Positions 1 to 8,678 of a stretch of 19,991 nucleotides of DNA are shown in pieces (position 1 is the stretch's first letter; the number at the start of each line of letters is the position of its first letter). The stretch is from an uncultured Litorivicinus sp. (GTDB lineage Bacteria > Pseudomonadota > Gammaproteobacteria > Pseudomonadales > Litorivicinaceae): NCBI GenBank assembly GCA_938091715.1, contig CALKMT010000182.1:1-19991 (forward strand), in the 5' to 3' direction. The notes under the pieces are model-generated. The model was not told where the DNA came from. It saw only the letters and a program-made list of their open reading frames with translations, and searched no databases. A program made the translations under genes and the position numbers.

Positions 1-99
1 GAGGCCCTGGCGCAGTTTCAGCGGATCCATGAGAACCTGCGCCGAAATGCCCCGGAAAAAGCCGCCAATGCCATTGCCTCGGTGTTGCACCGTCAATGA
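1..99 (+). CDS. lpxB: Lipid-A-disaccharide synthase, C-terminal end (partial)
   Basis: Only the last 32 codons are present, open at the window's left edge and ending in TGA at 97-99. The visible peptide (EALAQFQRIHENLRR...ASVLHRQ) is an amphipathic, Arg-rich C-terminal tail of the kind found in LpxB, the inner-membrane-associated glycosyltransferase that joins UDP-2,3-diacylglucosamine and lipid X in lipid A synthesis. The assignment rests mostly on context: lpxB directly precedes rnhB and dnaE in many gammaproteobacteria, and the stop overlaps the rnhB start as ATGA, implying translational coupling. The fragment is too short to identify by motif alone. Confidence 0.7.
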   Translation, partial: EALAQFQRIHENLRRNAPEKAANAIASVLHRQ

Positions 100-659
100 T
101 CGCTGGGGTTGATGAGGTGGGCCGCGGCCCGCTGGTCGGCCCGGTGGTAGTGGCGGCGGTGATCTTGAATCCAGAGCGCCGGATCGAGGGTTTGGCGGAC
201 TCCAAAGCCCTGTCGCAGGCGCGCCGGGAGGCGTTGTACCCAGTGATTCGATCCCAGGCCGAGTCGTTCTGTGTGGTCTCGCTAAGCGCCGCCGAAGTCG
301 ATGCTTTGAATATTTTGCAGGCGACCTTTGAGGGCATGCGCCGGGCCGTGGCAGGTTTGAGTCATCCCCCCGAGCTGGCCTTGATCGACGGCAACAAGGT
401 GCCTTCTGGGTTGTCGGTTCCCGGCCAGGCCATCATCAAGGGGGACCGTCTAAAGGCCTCGATCTCGGCGGCGTCTATTTTGGCCAAAGTTGAGCGCGAC
501 CGTTGGTGTTTGCAGTATCATGATCGCTACCCCGAGTACGGATTCGACCAGCACAAAGGTTACCCAACCGCGCTGCATCTGCAGCGGTTGCGCGAATTGG
601 GCCCGACGCCGGAACATCGAAAAAGTTTTAAACCTGTTGCCCAGCATTCGCTGTTCTGA
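96..659 (+). CDS. rnhB: Ribonuclease HII
   Basis: RNase HII cuts the RNA strand of RNA-DNA hybrids and starts removal of single ribonucleotides from DNA. The 187-residue protein has the usual family length. It opens with the family signature GVDEVGRGPLVGPV (acidic pair Asp6-Glu7) and continues with the ADSKALS block near residue 34. Further catalytic acids are Asp98 in LIDGN and Asp117 in the KGD motif. SISAASILAKVERDR (122-136) and YGFDQHKGYPT (148-157) follow. The ATG overlaps the lpxB stop by 4 nt, and dnaE begins 6 nt after its TGA, so the three genes are probably one transcript. Nothing in the sequence looks damaged. Confidence 0.97.
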   Translation: MIAGVDEVGRGPLVGPVVVAAVILNPERRIEGLADSKALSQARREALYPVIRSQAESFCVVSLSAAEVDALNILQATFEGMRRAVAGLSHPPELALIDGNKVPSGLSVPGQAIIKGDRLKASISAASILAKVERDRWCLQYHDRYPEYGFDQHKGYPTALHLQRLRELGPTPEHRKSFKPVAQHSLF

Positions 660-665
660 GGCCCT

Positions 666-3600
666 ATGAGTTTTGTCCATCTGCGTGTTCACTCTGACTA
701 TTCCTTAAGTGACGGTCTGTGTCGGGTGAAAAAGTTGCCCGGCCAGGTGCTCGAGCGCGGGATGCCAGCGGTGGCCCTGACCGACCAGTCCAACCTGTTT
801 GCCATGGTCAAGTTCTATCGCGGCTGTCTGAACCAGGGCGTCCAGCCCATTATTGGCGCGGATGTTTGGTGGGGCCGGGACCACGAATCGGCGATGCCGT
901 TGACCCTGTTGGTGCAAAACCAAGCGGGCTATCTAAAGTTATCCGAGTGGTTGACCGAGGGGTTCTTGAACGAGCAGAAAAACGGCCGAGCCTTGATCAA
1001 AACACAGCATTTTGAGTCTGGAACCGAAGGCCTGATTGCGCTGTCTGGGGGGCTGCACGGGGCGGTCGGTCAGGCGTTATTAAAGAACGACGAGAGCGAC
1101 GCGGAAGGGCTGGCCAGTCAACTGTCGAGCTGGTTTCCCCAGCGCCTGTATTTAGAAATCTCCCGCTGTGGTCGCAACAGCGAGGAAACGGTGTTGCATC
1201 GCACCCTGGCGCTGGCGGACCGCATGGGCATACCCGTCGTTGCGACTAACGATGTGCGCTTCCCGGACCAAGACGCCTTTGAGGCCCATGAAACCCGGGT
1301 CTGTATCGCCTCCAGCTTCACCCTGGACGACAGCCGTCGGGTGCGTCAGTTCACCGACCAGCAATACCTAAAGTCCGCAGCGGAAATGACCGAACTGTTC
1401 GCCGACATTCCCGATGCCATTGAAAACACTCTGGCGATTGCCAAGCGGATCAGTTTTCAGCCTCAGCTAGGGACGTATTTCCTGCCGGAGTTTCCAATCC
1501 CGGAAGGCAAAACTATGGAACAGTTCTTCCGCGAGCTGTCCCACGAGGGGCTGGACAAGCGCCTGGAAAAAATCTTGCCCGAGGAGCCCGAGGCTCGGGC
1601 CGCCATGCAGACCGAGTACCGCACGCGCTTGGATTTTGAAGTCGATGTAATCCTGCAAATGGGCTTCCCGGGTTACTTCCTGATCGTGATGGACTTTATC
1701 AACTGGGCCAAAAACAACGGCGTGCCCGTCGGCCCAGGCCGGGGTTCGGGTGCTGGCAGTGCGGTGGCTTGGGCGTTGCGCATCACCGATTTGGATCCGA
1801 TCGAATACGACTTGCTGTTCGAGCGATTTTTGAACCCCGAACGGGTCTCGATGCCGGACTTTGACGTGGACTTTTGCATGGTCGGTCGCGACCGGGTGAT
1901 TGACTACGTGGCCCAGCGTTATGGACGCAACGCCGTGTCCCAGATCATCACCTATGGTTCGATGGCGGCCAAGGCGGTCGTGCGCGACGTCGCCCGTGCC
2001 CAGGGCAAGCCCTACGCGGTGGGGGACAAGCTGTCCAAACTGATCCCCTTCGAGGTCGGCATGACCCTGGAAAAGGCCCTTGAGGCCGAGCCGGGTCTGA
2101 ATGAGCTGATCGCCATGGACGAAGAAGCGGCCGAGGTGATGGCCATGTCTCGGCAGCTTGAAGGTGTCGTGCGTGGGGTCGGAAAGCACGCAGGCGGCGT
2201 GGTGATTGCGCCCAGCAAGCTGACCGATTTCGTGCCGGTCTATCAGCCCGAGGGCGAAGACTCGCCGGTGACTCAATTTGACAAGGACGACGTGGAATCC
2301 GCGGGCTTGGTCAAGTTCGACTTTTTGGGCCTGCGGACCCTGACCATCATTGATTGGGCGTTGGACATCATCAAGGGCCAGCCCGGCGTCGAGGTGCCGG
2401 ACATCGAGTCCTTGCCATTGGATGACGCGCCGACCTTCAAGATGCTCCAGCGTGCCGAGACCACCGCGGTCTTCCAGCTCGAAAGCCGCGGCATGAAGGA
2501 CTTGATCCGCCGTCTACAGCCCAACAGTTTTGCCGACATCGTTGCTCTGGTGGCTCTGTATCGCCCAGGCCCGCTGGAATCCGGGATGGTGGATGACTAC
2601 ATCAACCGTAAACACGGCCGTGAGCCCGTGGTGTATCCGCACCCTGATCTAGAGCCGATCCTCAAGGACACCAACGGCGTGATCCTGTACCAAGAGCAGG
2701 TCATGCAGATCGCCCAGGTGCTGGCTCAGTACAGCCTTGGAGCGGCGGACCTACTGCGCCGGGCAATGGGCAAGAAAAAGCCCGAGGAAATGCAAAAACA
2801 GCGGGTCATGTTTATGGAAGGGTCGGGCCAGCGCGGCGTCGATCCTGCCTTGGCCGGCTCCATCTTTGACCTGATGGAAAAGTTCGCTGGGTACGGTTTT
2901 AACAAATCACATTCGGCCGCCTATGCCCTGGTGTCCTATCAAACCGCCTGGCTGAAAAAACATCACCCCGGGGCCTTTATGGCGGCGGTCATGTCCGCGG
3001 ACATGGGCGATGTGGACAAGGTGGTGCCGTTGATCGAAGAGGCCCGACACATGGGCTTGGCGGTCAATCCGCCGGATGTGAACCAAGGCGGTCTGAAATT
3101 CACGGTTAACGCCGAGGGTGCGGTGGTGTACGGCTTGGGTGCCCTGCGGGGATTGGGCGAGGGGCCGATCTCGGCCATTCTCGAGGCCCGGGAACACGGG
3201 CCGTTTACCGATCTGTTTGATTTCTGTCGCCGGGTCGATGGCAGCCGTGTTAACAAGCGAGCGATCGAAGCCTTGATCAAGGCCGGTGCCTTTGACGGCC
3301 TGGGCGAGCCCCGGCACTTGCTGTGGGGCGGTTTGGAAAACGCCATGGGGGCAGCCAACCAAGCCCGTCGTTCGCAGGCCGCAGGCATGGACGATCTGTT
3401 TGGCCTGGGGATGGACATGCCCGACCAGCCCCAAGCCGATCCCTACGTTGACTGTCGCGGGACCCGGGCCTGGAACGAGCGCGAGCGATTGGGCTTTGAA
3501 AAAGAAACCCTGGGTCTGTATCTGACCGGGCACCCGATCGAGGCCCATCGCGACGAACTGACGGCCTTTAACGTGACCCCGATCGGGCGACTGCGGCCGA

Positions 3601-4130
3601 ATCGTGACTCTCGGCCGCGCACGGGGGGACTGATTATCGCGGTTCGAACCCTGCGTGATCGCAGCAACCGGCCGCTATCGATTCTAACCCTGGACGATCG
3701 CAGCGCTCGATTTGAGGTCGTGGTGACTGGGGATGTGCACGAACGGGTGCGCGACAAACTGGTCGCCGATACCCTGGTCATCTGCGAGGGCCGGGTCAGT
3801 TTTGATGAACGAAATCAGACGAACAAGATGCAATGCGATAAACTGCTGACCCTGACAGAAGCGCGCAAGGCCTTTGCGGATGCCCTAGAGGTTCGGGTGG
3901 ACGGTGATCAGTTGCCGGCGGATTTGAAAAAACGCCTGCAGCCTATTTTGTCACCCCATCGCGGCGGTGGGTGTCCGGTGCAGTTCCGGATTGCCGGGCG
4001 CAGCGCATCAGGCATTGTGAAACTAGGACCGGGCTGGGATGTCCACCCGACAGACGAATTAATGTTGAAACTTGCGGAATTGTTTGGCGACAAGCGAGTG
4101 CGACTGTGTAAAGAGGAGCGAGCCCATTGA
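666..4130 (+). CDS. dnaE: DNA polymerase III subunit alpha
   Basis: This is the catalytic subunit of the chromosomal replicase. It is 1154 residues long, close to the 1160 of E. coli. The N-terminal PHP domain begins FVHLRVHSDYSL. The palm holds GPGRGSGAGS and PDFDVDFCM, giving Asp400 and Asp402 as metal-binding acids, with the third at Asp552 in KFDFLGLRT; these match E. coli D401, D403 and D555. A stretch MDDLF at 908-912 sits where E. coli has its clamp-binding QADMF, so the usual Gln is replaced by Met. A C-terminal OB-fold region follows (about 985-1065). The reading frame is intact. It starts 6 nt after rnhB and its stop overlaps the accA start. Confidence 0.98.
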   Translation: MSFVHLRVHSDYSLSDGLCRVKKLPGQVLERGMPAVALTDQSNLFAMVKFYRGCLNQGVQPIIGADVWWGRDHESAMPLTLLVQNQAGYLKLSEWLTEGFLNEQKNGRALIKTQHFESGTEGLIALSGGLHGAVGQALLKNDESDAEGLASQLSSWFPQRLYLEISRCGRNSEETVLHRTLALADRMGIPVVATNDVRFPDQDAFEAHETRVCIASSFTLDDSRRVRQFTDQQYLKSAAEMTELFADIPDAIENTLAIAKRISFQPQLGTYFLPEFPIPEGKTMEQFFRELSHEGLDKRLEKILPEEPEARAAMQTEYRTRLDFEVDVILQMGFPGYFLIVMDFINWAKNNGVPVGPGRGSGAGSAVAWALRITDLDPIEYDLLFERFLNPERVSMPDFDVDFCMVGRDRVIDYVAQRYGRNAVSQIITYGSMAAKAVVRDVARAQGKPYAVGDKLSKLIPFEVGMTLEKALEAEPGLNELIAMDEEAAEVMAMSRQLEGVVRGVGKHAGGVVIAPSKLTDFVPVYQPEGEDSPVTQFDKDDVESAGLVKFDFLGLRTLTIIDWALDIIKGQPGVEVPDIESLPLDDAPTFKMLQRAETTAVFQLESRGMKDLIRRLQPNSFADIVALVALYRPGPLESGMVDDYINRKHGREPVVYPHPDLEPILKDTNGVILYQEQVMQIAQVLAQYSLGAADLLRRAMGKKKPEEMQKQRVMFMEGSGQRGVDPALAGSIFDLMEKFAGYGFNKSHSAAYALVSYQTAWLKKHHPGAFMAAVMSADMGDVDKVVPLIEEARHMGLAVNPPDVNQGGLKFTVNAEGAVVYGLGALRGLGEGPISAILEAREHGPFTDLFDFCRRVDGSRVNKRAIEALIKAGAFDGLGEPRHLLWGGLENAMGAANQARRSQAAGMDDLFGLGMDMPDQPQADPYVDCRGTRAWNERERLGFEKETLGLYLTGHPIEAHRDELTAFNVTPIGRLRPNRDSRPRTGGLIIAVRTLRDRSNRPLSILTLDDRSARFEVVVTGDVHERVRDKLVADTLVICEGRVSFDERNQTNKMQCDKLLTLTEARKAFADALEVRVDGDQLPADLKKRLQPILSPHRGGGCPVQFRIAGRSASGIVKLGPGWDVHPTDELMLKLAELFGDKRVRLCKEERAH
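4114..4118 (+). promoter_or_regulatory. Shine-Dalgarno for the TTG start of accA
   Basis: AGGAG lies inside the last codons of dnaE, 8 nt before TTG 4127-4129. There is no ATG or GTG in frame nearby that would give a normal AccA N-terminus, so this site supports the TTG as the true start and suggests coupling to dnaE translation. Confidence 0.7.
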
Positions 4131-5080
4131 GTTTGGATGTATTGGATTTCGAACAGCCGATCGCCGAGTTACAGGCAAAGATCGACGAGCTGTCGAATGT
4201 GGGCCAGCAGAGTGACCTGAACATCGGCGACGAGGTGGCCAACCTTGAAGCCAAACGGAACGCGTTGATCGCGCGCATTTTCGCGGACTTATCCCCGTGG
4301 CAGACCGCGCAAATGGCGCGCCATCCGCAACGTCCCTATGCCTTGGATTATATCCACGGGATCCTAGGGGAATTTGACGAGCTGCACGGCGATCGTGCCT
4401 TTGCGGACGATGCGGCATTGGTCGGCGGGATTGGCCGCATTGATGACAAGCCGGTCATGGTCGTGGGCCACCAAAAAGGGCGCGACGTAAAAGAAAAAGT
4501 CCGCCGCAATTTTGGCATGCCGCGCCCCGAGGGCTATCGCAAGGCCCAGCGCCTGATGCAGATGGCCGAGCGCTTTAACATGCCGGTTCTGACCTTTATC
4601 GATACCCCGGGCGCCTATCCCGGTATTGATGCCGAGGAACGGGGTCAATCCGAAGCCATTGCCGCCAGCATCGCCATGATGTCACGGCTCAAAGTCCCGG
4701 TGATCTCCACCGTGACCGGTGAGGGCGGATCGGGGGGTGCCCTGGCGATCGGCGTATGTGATTACCTGTACATGCTGCAGTACTCGACCTATTCGGTGAT
4801 CAGTCCCGAGGGCTGTGCTTCGATTTTGTGGAAAACCGCCGAGCGTGCCAGTGATGCCGCGGAGGCCATGGGCATTACCGCCCAGCGCCTGCACAGCTTG
4901 GGCCTGGTCGACGAGATCCTGGCTGAACCTTTGGGGGGTGCGCACCGCAATCCCGAGCAGATGTTCGCCAGCGTCAAGACCGGCATCCTGGGGCAGATCG
5001 AGCGCTTGCAGGCCTTGTCAGCGGATCAGTTGCTAGAGCAGCGCTACCATCGCCTGATGAGTTATGGCGCAATCAGCTAA
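4127..5080 (+). CDS. accA: Acetyl-CoA carboxylase carboxyltransferase subunit alpha
   Basis: AccA with AccD moves the carboxyl group from carboxybiotin to acetyl-CoA, the committed step of fatty acid synthesis. The 317-residue protein matches the family's usual length. It contains LDFEQPIAELQAKIDEL at the N-terminus, DYIHGILGEFDELHGDR, GHQKGRDVKEKVRRNFGMPRP, the glycine-rich TGEGGSGGALAIGVCD and YSVISPEGCASILWK, all typical of AccA. It starts with TTG overlapping the dnaE stop (TTGA), and the first ATG in frame would remove part of the conserved N-terminal region. Position behind dnaE is the standard gammaproteobacterial order. Its 3' end overlaps tilS by 17 nt. Confidence 0.98.
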   Translation: MSLDVLDFEQPIAELQAKIDELSNVGQQSDLNIGDEVANLEAKRNALIARIFADLSPWQTAQMARHPQRPYALDYIHGILGEFDELHGDRAFADDAALVGGIGRIDDKPVMVVGHQKGRDVKEKVRRNFGMPRPEGYRKAQRLMQMAERFNMPVLTFIDTPGAYPGIDAEERGQSEAIAASIAMMSRLKVPVISTVTGEGGSGGALAIGVCDYLYMLQYSTYSVISPEGCASILWKTAERASDAAEAMGITAQRLHSLGLVDEILAEPLGGAHRNPEQMFASVKTGILGQIERLQALSADQLLEQRYHRLMSYGAIS

Positions 5081-6143
5081 CGCTGAGCTGAGTCAGGTCG
5101 AACAGGCGATTCGGGGGATCCCGGGTCGCCTTTTTATTGCCTATTCGGGCGGGGCAGACTCGCGCCGCCTGCTGCGGCTGGCCCACCAGGTGGCCCCAAC
5201 CCGGATAATCTTGTCTCATTTTAACCATGCCTGGGGGCCGGTGTCGGATGACTGGCAGGCCCAGGCGGCTGAGCAGGCTAGCCAACTAGGCATTCCCTTT
5301 GTCACGGCCACAGATCCGGCTCCGACTCGTTCTGAGGCCGGGGCGCGTCAGGCGCGCTATGCCTGGTTTTCTGAGTTGCTCCAGGACGGCGACGCCCTGT
5401 TGCTGGGCCATCATCGGCAGGATCAGATCGAAACTCGCTGGATGCGCTCAAGTGCCGGACGTCCACCCCGGGGCATGCCCAAGGTCCGCCGGTTGGCCTT
5501 GGGTCATCTGATTCGTCCGTTGTTGGATTGCCCGCCGGTCAGCGATCCTCTGGCACTTCAGGATCCGGCCAACCAAGATACTCAGTACCGTCGAGTCGCG
5601 GTGCGCGAACTGATCAGCGATCCCCGGGTGGCCAGCGAAGTCGAGACATTGGCCAGAATCGGTGCGCTGTTTGATCGGGTCGAGCGCGTGTTGGTGCAAG
5701 CGTTGCCAGCGGATGATTTTGTCGTGGACAGCGAGCTTGCGGCCGATCAACAGGCCCGGGCACTGGCGGCCTGGGTTTGGCGTCGAGCGCGGTTACCGGC
5801 ACCCCCGCAGCGTCGCCTACAGTCCCTGGCCGCACAATTACCGGCTAAATCGGACCGCCAACCCAGTATCCAGTGGCCAGTGGGGGACCGCACCTATGCG
5901 CTGCGGGCTTATCAAGGACGGGTGTTGCTGGAGCCCGCAGTTTGGACTGCGCCTGCGCCACATGCAGCCTGGCGGCCACTGGGGTCAGGCGAGGCCAAAG
6001 CCCTGCATCGACTGGGCGTGCCACCCTGGCATCGACCCTGGGTTTGGCGGCACGGTGACCAGGCGAGCCGAATCCGTTGGTGGCGACCCAACGTCGACGA
6101 ATATGGGCAGATTTCGCTGGAGTATGTCGAGCTAAACGACTAA
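5064..6143 (+). CDS. tilS: tRNA(Ile)-lysidine synthase (divergent)
   Basis: TilS attaches lysine to C34 of the CAU-anticodon isoleucine tRNA so that it reads AUA. The PP-loop ATPase motif is intact (AYSGGADS, about residues 27-34). Downstream family blocks can be aligned but are altered: HHRQDQIETRWMR replaces the usual HHxDDQxET-LLRL, and SSAGRPPRGMP replaces the RGxGxxGLxGMP block. DPANQDTQYRRVAVR corresponds to the DPSNxD-xxR-xxVR segment. The C-terminal VPPWHRPWVW region fits the TilS C-terminal domain. At 359 residues it is shorter than E. coli TilS (432). The accA-tilS-pyrG neighbourhood is the Pseudomonas order. The start is the ATG within accA; the alternative is a start a few codons later. 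Confidence 0.87.
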   Translation: MAQSANAELSQVEQAIRGIPGRLFIAYSGGADSRRLLRLAHQVAPTRIILSHFNHAWGPVSDDWQAQAAEQASQLGIPFVTATDPAPTRSEAGARQARYAWFSELLQDGDALLLGHHRQDQIETRWMRSSAGRPPRGMPKVRRLALGHLIRPLLDCPPVSDPLALQDPANQDTQYRRVAVRELISDPRVASEVETLARIGALFDRVERVLVQALPADDFVVDSELAADQQARALAAWVWRRARLPAPPQRRLQSLAAQLPAKSDRQPSIQWPVGDRTYALRAYQGRVLLEPAVWTAPAPHAAWRPLGSGEAKALHRLGVPPWHRPWVWRHGDQASRIRWWRPNVDEYGQISLEYVELND

Positions 6144-6160
6144 CCTATCCGCCCGTCCAA

Positions 6161-6186
6161 CCGGTCATCAGTACCGGATCATTTTT
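6161..6186 (+). terminator. Inverted repeat plus T run between tilS and pyrG
   Basis: CCGGT (6161-6165) and ACCGG (6173-6177) form a perfect 5-bp stem with a 7-nt loop, followed after 4 nt by TTTTT (6182-6186). This could be a weak intrinsic terminator for the upstream transcript or an attenuator/operator for pyrG. The stem is short and the T run is separated from it, so the function is uncertain. Confidence 0.3.
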
Positions 6187-6190
6187 ACCC

Positions 6191-6196
6191 AGGAGG
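6191..6196 (+). promoter_or_regulatory. Shine-Dalgarno for pyrG
   Basis: A perfect AGGAGG sits 6 nt before the GTG at 6203-6205. It decides the pyrG start: an open frame extends upstream to 6077, but only the GTG gives the canonical TRYIFVTGGVVSSLGKG N-terminus. Confidence 0.85.
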
Positions 6197-6202
6197 GGCG
6201 GT

Positions 6203-7831
6203 GTGACCCGATATATTTTCGTAACCGGTGGTGTGGTGTCTTCACTCGGCAAAGGCATTGCCGCGGCATCATTGGGAGCCTTGCTAGAGGCCCGTGGTCT
6301 TAGCGTTACGATTCTCAAACTTGATCCTTACATCAACGTAGATCCCGGCACCATGAGTCCCTTTCAGCATGGTGAGGTGTATGTCACGGATGATGGCGCC
6401 GAGACGGATCTGGATTTAGGGCACTACGAGCGTTTTGTGTCCATGCAGGCGCGCCAATCGAATAACTTCACCACCGGCCGGATCTATCAGGACGTGCTGC
6501 GCAAAGAGCGCCGCGGCGATTACTTGGGCGCCACCGTTCAGGTCATTCCGCACATCACCGACGCCATCAAAGAGCGAGTCCTAGAGGGCGGTGAGGGCTT
6601 TGACGTGGCCATCGTGGAAGTCGGCGGCACCGTGGGCGACATTGAGTCCTTGCCGTTTTTGGAAAGCGTCCGTCAGCTGCGTCAGGAAATGGGTACCCAA
6701 CGGGCCATGCTGATGCATTTGACCCTGGTGCCCTATATCGCAACGGCGGGTGAAACCAAGACCAAGCCAACCCAGCACTCGGTCAAAGAACTGCGCTCAA
6801 TTGGCCTGCAGCCCGATATGTTGGTCTGTCGCAGCGATCATGAGGTCGACCTGTCCAGCCGGCGTAAAATTGCCCTGTTCACCAACGTCGAAGAGCGCGC
6901 GGTGATCAGCCTGCAGGACGCCGACAGCATCTACAAAATTCCCGGCATGCTGCACGCCGAAGGCCTGGACAAGTACGTTGTCGAGAAAATGCAGCTCCAG
7001 ACCCAAGAGGCAGACCTGACCCAGTGGATCCGGGTCGTGGATGCGCACGTTAATCCCCAGCGCACCGTGACCGTGGCGATGGTGGGCAAGTACATGGATC
7101 TGCTGGAGGCCTACAAAAGCCTGATCGAATCCATGGTGCACGCGGGCATTCACAACCGAGCCCGGGTCAAATTGAAGTACATCGACTCCGAGGATATCGA
7201 GCGCAAAGGCACGGATATGCTGACCGGTGTCGATGCGATTTTGGTGCCCGGTGGGTTTGGCGAGCGGGGCGTCGAGGGCAAGATTGCCACCGTCAAGTAT
7301 GCCCGCGAGAACAAGATTCCGTATTTGGGCATTTGTTTGGGCATGCAGGTTGCGGTGATCGAGTACGCACGCCATGTGGCCGGTCTGCAGGACGCCAACA
7401 GCACCGAATTTAGCGAGCACGCTGAGCATCCGGTGATTGCACTGATCACCGAGTGGACCAACGACGAGGGCGAACTAGAGGTTCGCACGGCGGATGATGA
7501 TCTGGGCGGCACGATGCGCTTAGGCGGCCAAGACTGCGCCTTGAACCCGGGTACACAGATTCATGCGGCCTATGCGCAGGATGTGATCCGCGAGCGTCAC
7601 CGTCACCGTTGGGAGTTTAACAACGGCTACCGCAAGCGCTTGGCCGAAGCCGGCTTGATCCTGTCCGGTACGTCCTTGGACGGTAACTTGGTCGAGTGCA
7701 TCGAGGTCCCGGACCATCCGTGGTTTGTCGGCGTGCAGTTCCACCCCGAGTTCACCTCGAATCCCCGTCAGGGCCACCCCTTGTTTGCAGCCTTTGTTAA
7801 GGCCGCCATCGAGCACCAGGAAGGCGAATGA
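6203..7831 (+). CDS. pyrG: CTP synthase (glutamine hydrolysing)
   Basis: CTP synthase aminates UTP to CTP using glutamine ammonia and ATP. From the GTG start it is 542 residues, the normal family length. The amidoligase domain opens with YIFVTGGVVSSLGKGIAAAS and contains KLDPYINVDPGTMSPFQHGEV and VEVGGTVGDIES. The class I glutaminase domain carries LVPGGFGERG, the nucleophile Cys378 in GICLGMQ (E. coli Cys379) and the His-Glu pair in FHPEFTS. The 59-nt gap from tilS is the largest in the first 15 kb, so a promoter or attenuation site may lie there. The TGA overlaps the kdsA ATG by 4 nt. Confidence 0.98.
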   Translation: MTRYIFVTGGVVSSLGKGIAAASLGALLEARGLSVTILKLDPYINVDPGTMSPFQHGEVYVTDDGAETDLDLGHYERFVSMQARQSNNFTTGRIYQDVLRKERRGDYLGATVQVIPHITDAIKERVLEGGEGFDVAIVEVGGTVGDIESLPFLESVRQLRQEMGTQRAMLMHLTLVPYIATAGETKTKPTQHSVKELRSIGLQPDMLVCRSDHEVDLSSRRKIALFTNVEERAVISLQDADSIYKIPGMLHAEGLDKYVVEKMQLQTQEADLTQWIRVVDAHVNPQRTVTVAMVGKYMDLLEAYKSLIESMVHAGIHNRARVKLKYIDSEDIERKGTDMLTGVDAILVPGGFGERGVEGKIATVKYARENKIPYLGICLGMQVAVIEYARHVAGLQDANSTEFSEHAEHPVIALITEWTNDEGELEVRTADDDLGGTMRLGGQDCALNPGTQIHAAYAQDVIRERHRHRWEFNNGYRKRLAEAGLILSGTSLDGNLVECIEVPDHPWFVGVQFHPEFTSNPRQGHPLFAAFVKAAIEHQEGE

Positions 7832-8667
7832 AAACCATCGAGATTGGTCCCATTCAATGCGCTAACGACCAGCCCTTTGTGCTGTTTGGCGGCATGAACG
7901 TATTGGAATCCGAAGGCCTGGCCATGGAAGTCGCCGCCGCCTATCAGGATGTGACCGACAAATTGGGCATTCCGTGGGTGTTCAAGGCCAGCTTTGACAA
8001 GGCCAACCGTTCCAGTTTGGGCAGCTTTCGCGGCCCGGGCCTGGCCCAGGGTTTGGAAATCCTGGCGCGCATCAAAGAGGGCTTTGGCGTCCCGATCATC
8101 ACCGACGTGCACGAACCCGAGCAGTGCCAAGCGGCAGCCGAAGTGGCCGACGTGATTCAATTGCCCGCGTTTTTGTCCCGGCAAACCGATTTGGTCCAGG
8201 CCATGGCGGAAACCGGCGCCATCATTAACATCAAAAAAGCCCAATTTTTGGCGCCGCACGAAATGCGCCACATTTTGAACAAGTGCAACGAGGCCGGAAA
8301 CGATCGGCTGATGCTGTGCGAACGCGGCACCATGTTTGGCTACAACAACCTGGTGGTGGATACCCTGGCCTTTGGCGAGATGAAGCAGTTCGGTTATCCG
8401 GTGATCTTTGACGTGACCCACGCACTGCAGCGCCCCGGTGGACGCAGTGACAGCGCGGATGGCCGTCGCCAGCAAGTGCTGGAATTAGGTCGTGCGGGCA
8501 TGAGTCAGGGCATTGCCGGATTATTTCTGGAAAGTCACCCCGACCCCGACAACGCCAAATGCGACGGTCCCTGTGCCTTGCCGTTGGACCAACTCGAGCC
8601 ATTCCTGGCCCAGATGCAAGCCTTTGACGCCCTGGCCAAATCGCTCCCCGAATTAGATATCAAGTAA
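7828..8667 (+). CDS. kdsA: 3-deoxy-8-phosphooctulonate synthase (KDO-8-P synthase)
   Basis: KdsA condenses phosphoenolpyruvate with arabinose 5-phosphate to give KDO-8-phosphate, the sugar linking lipid A to the LPS core. The 279-residue protein carries LFGGMNVLES, PWVFKASFDKANRSS, IITDVHEPEQ, DVIQLPAFLSRQTDL and FDVTHALQRPGG, all family hallmarks. Asn24 in GGMNVLES marks it as the metal-independent class; metal-dependent enzymes have Cys there. It overlaps pyrG as ATGA and eno starts 11 nt downstream, the pyrG-kdsA-eno order of Pseudomonas. PEP consumed here is the product of the next gene's enzyme. Confidence 0.98.
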   Translation: MKTIEIGPIQCANDQPFVLFGGMNVLESEGLAMEVAAAYQDVTDKLGIPWVFKASFDKANRSSLGSFRGPGLAQGLEILARIKEGFGVPIITDVHEPEQCQAAAEVADVIQLPAFLSRQTDLVQAMAETGAIINIKKAQFLAPHEMRHILNKCNEAGNDRLMLCERGTMFGYNNLVVDTLAFGEMKQFGYPVIFDVTHALQRPGGRSDSADGRRQQVLELGRAGMSQGIAGLFLESHPDPDNAKCDGPCALPLDQLEPFLAQMQAFDALAKSLPELDIK

Positions 8668-8678
8668 AGGAAGTTTTA

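Noticed and set aside
1467..2276. 269-codon open frame on the minus strand inside dnaE
   Set aside because: It lies wholly opposite an intact, strongly conserved dnaE; the translation is His/Gly/Arg-rich low-complexity with no recognisable motif, as expected from the GC-rich complement.
6077..6202. Upstream in-frame extension of pyrG
   Set aside because: The added residues are tilS read in another frame plus the leader, do not resemble CTP synthase, and a perfect AGGAGG precedes GTG 6203.
7768..8475. 235-codon minus-strand open frame over kdsA
   Set aside because: Antisense to a complete kdsA with all motifs; no ribosome site or family resemblance.
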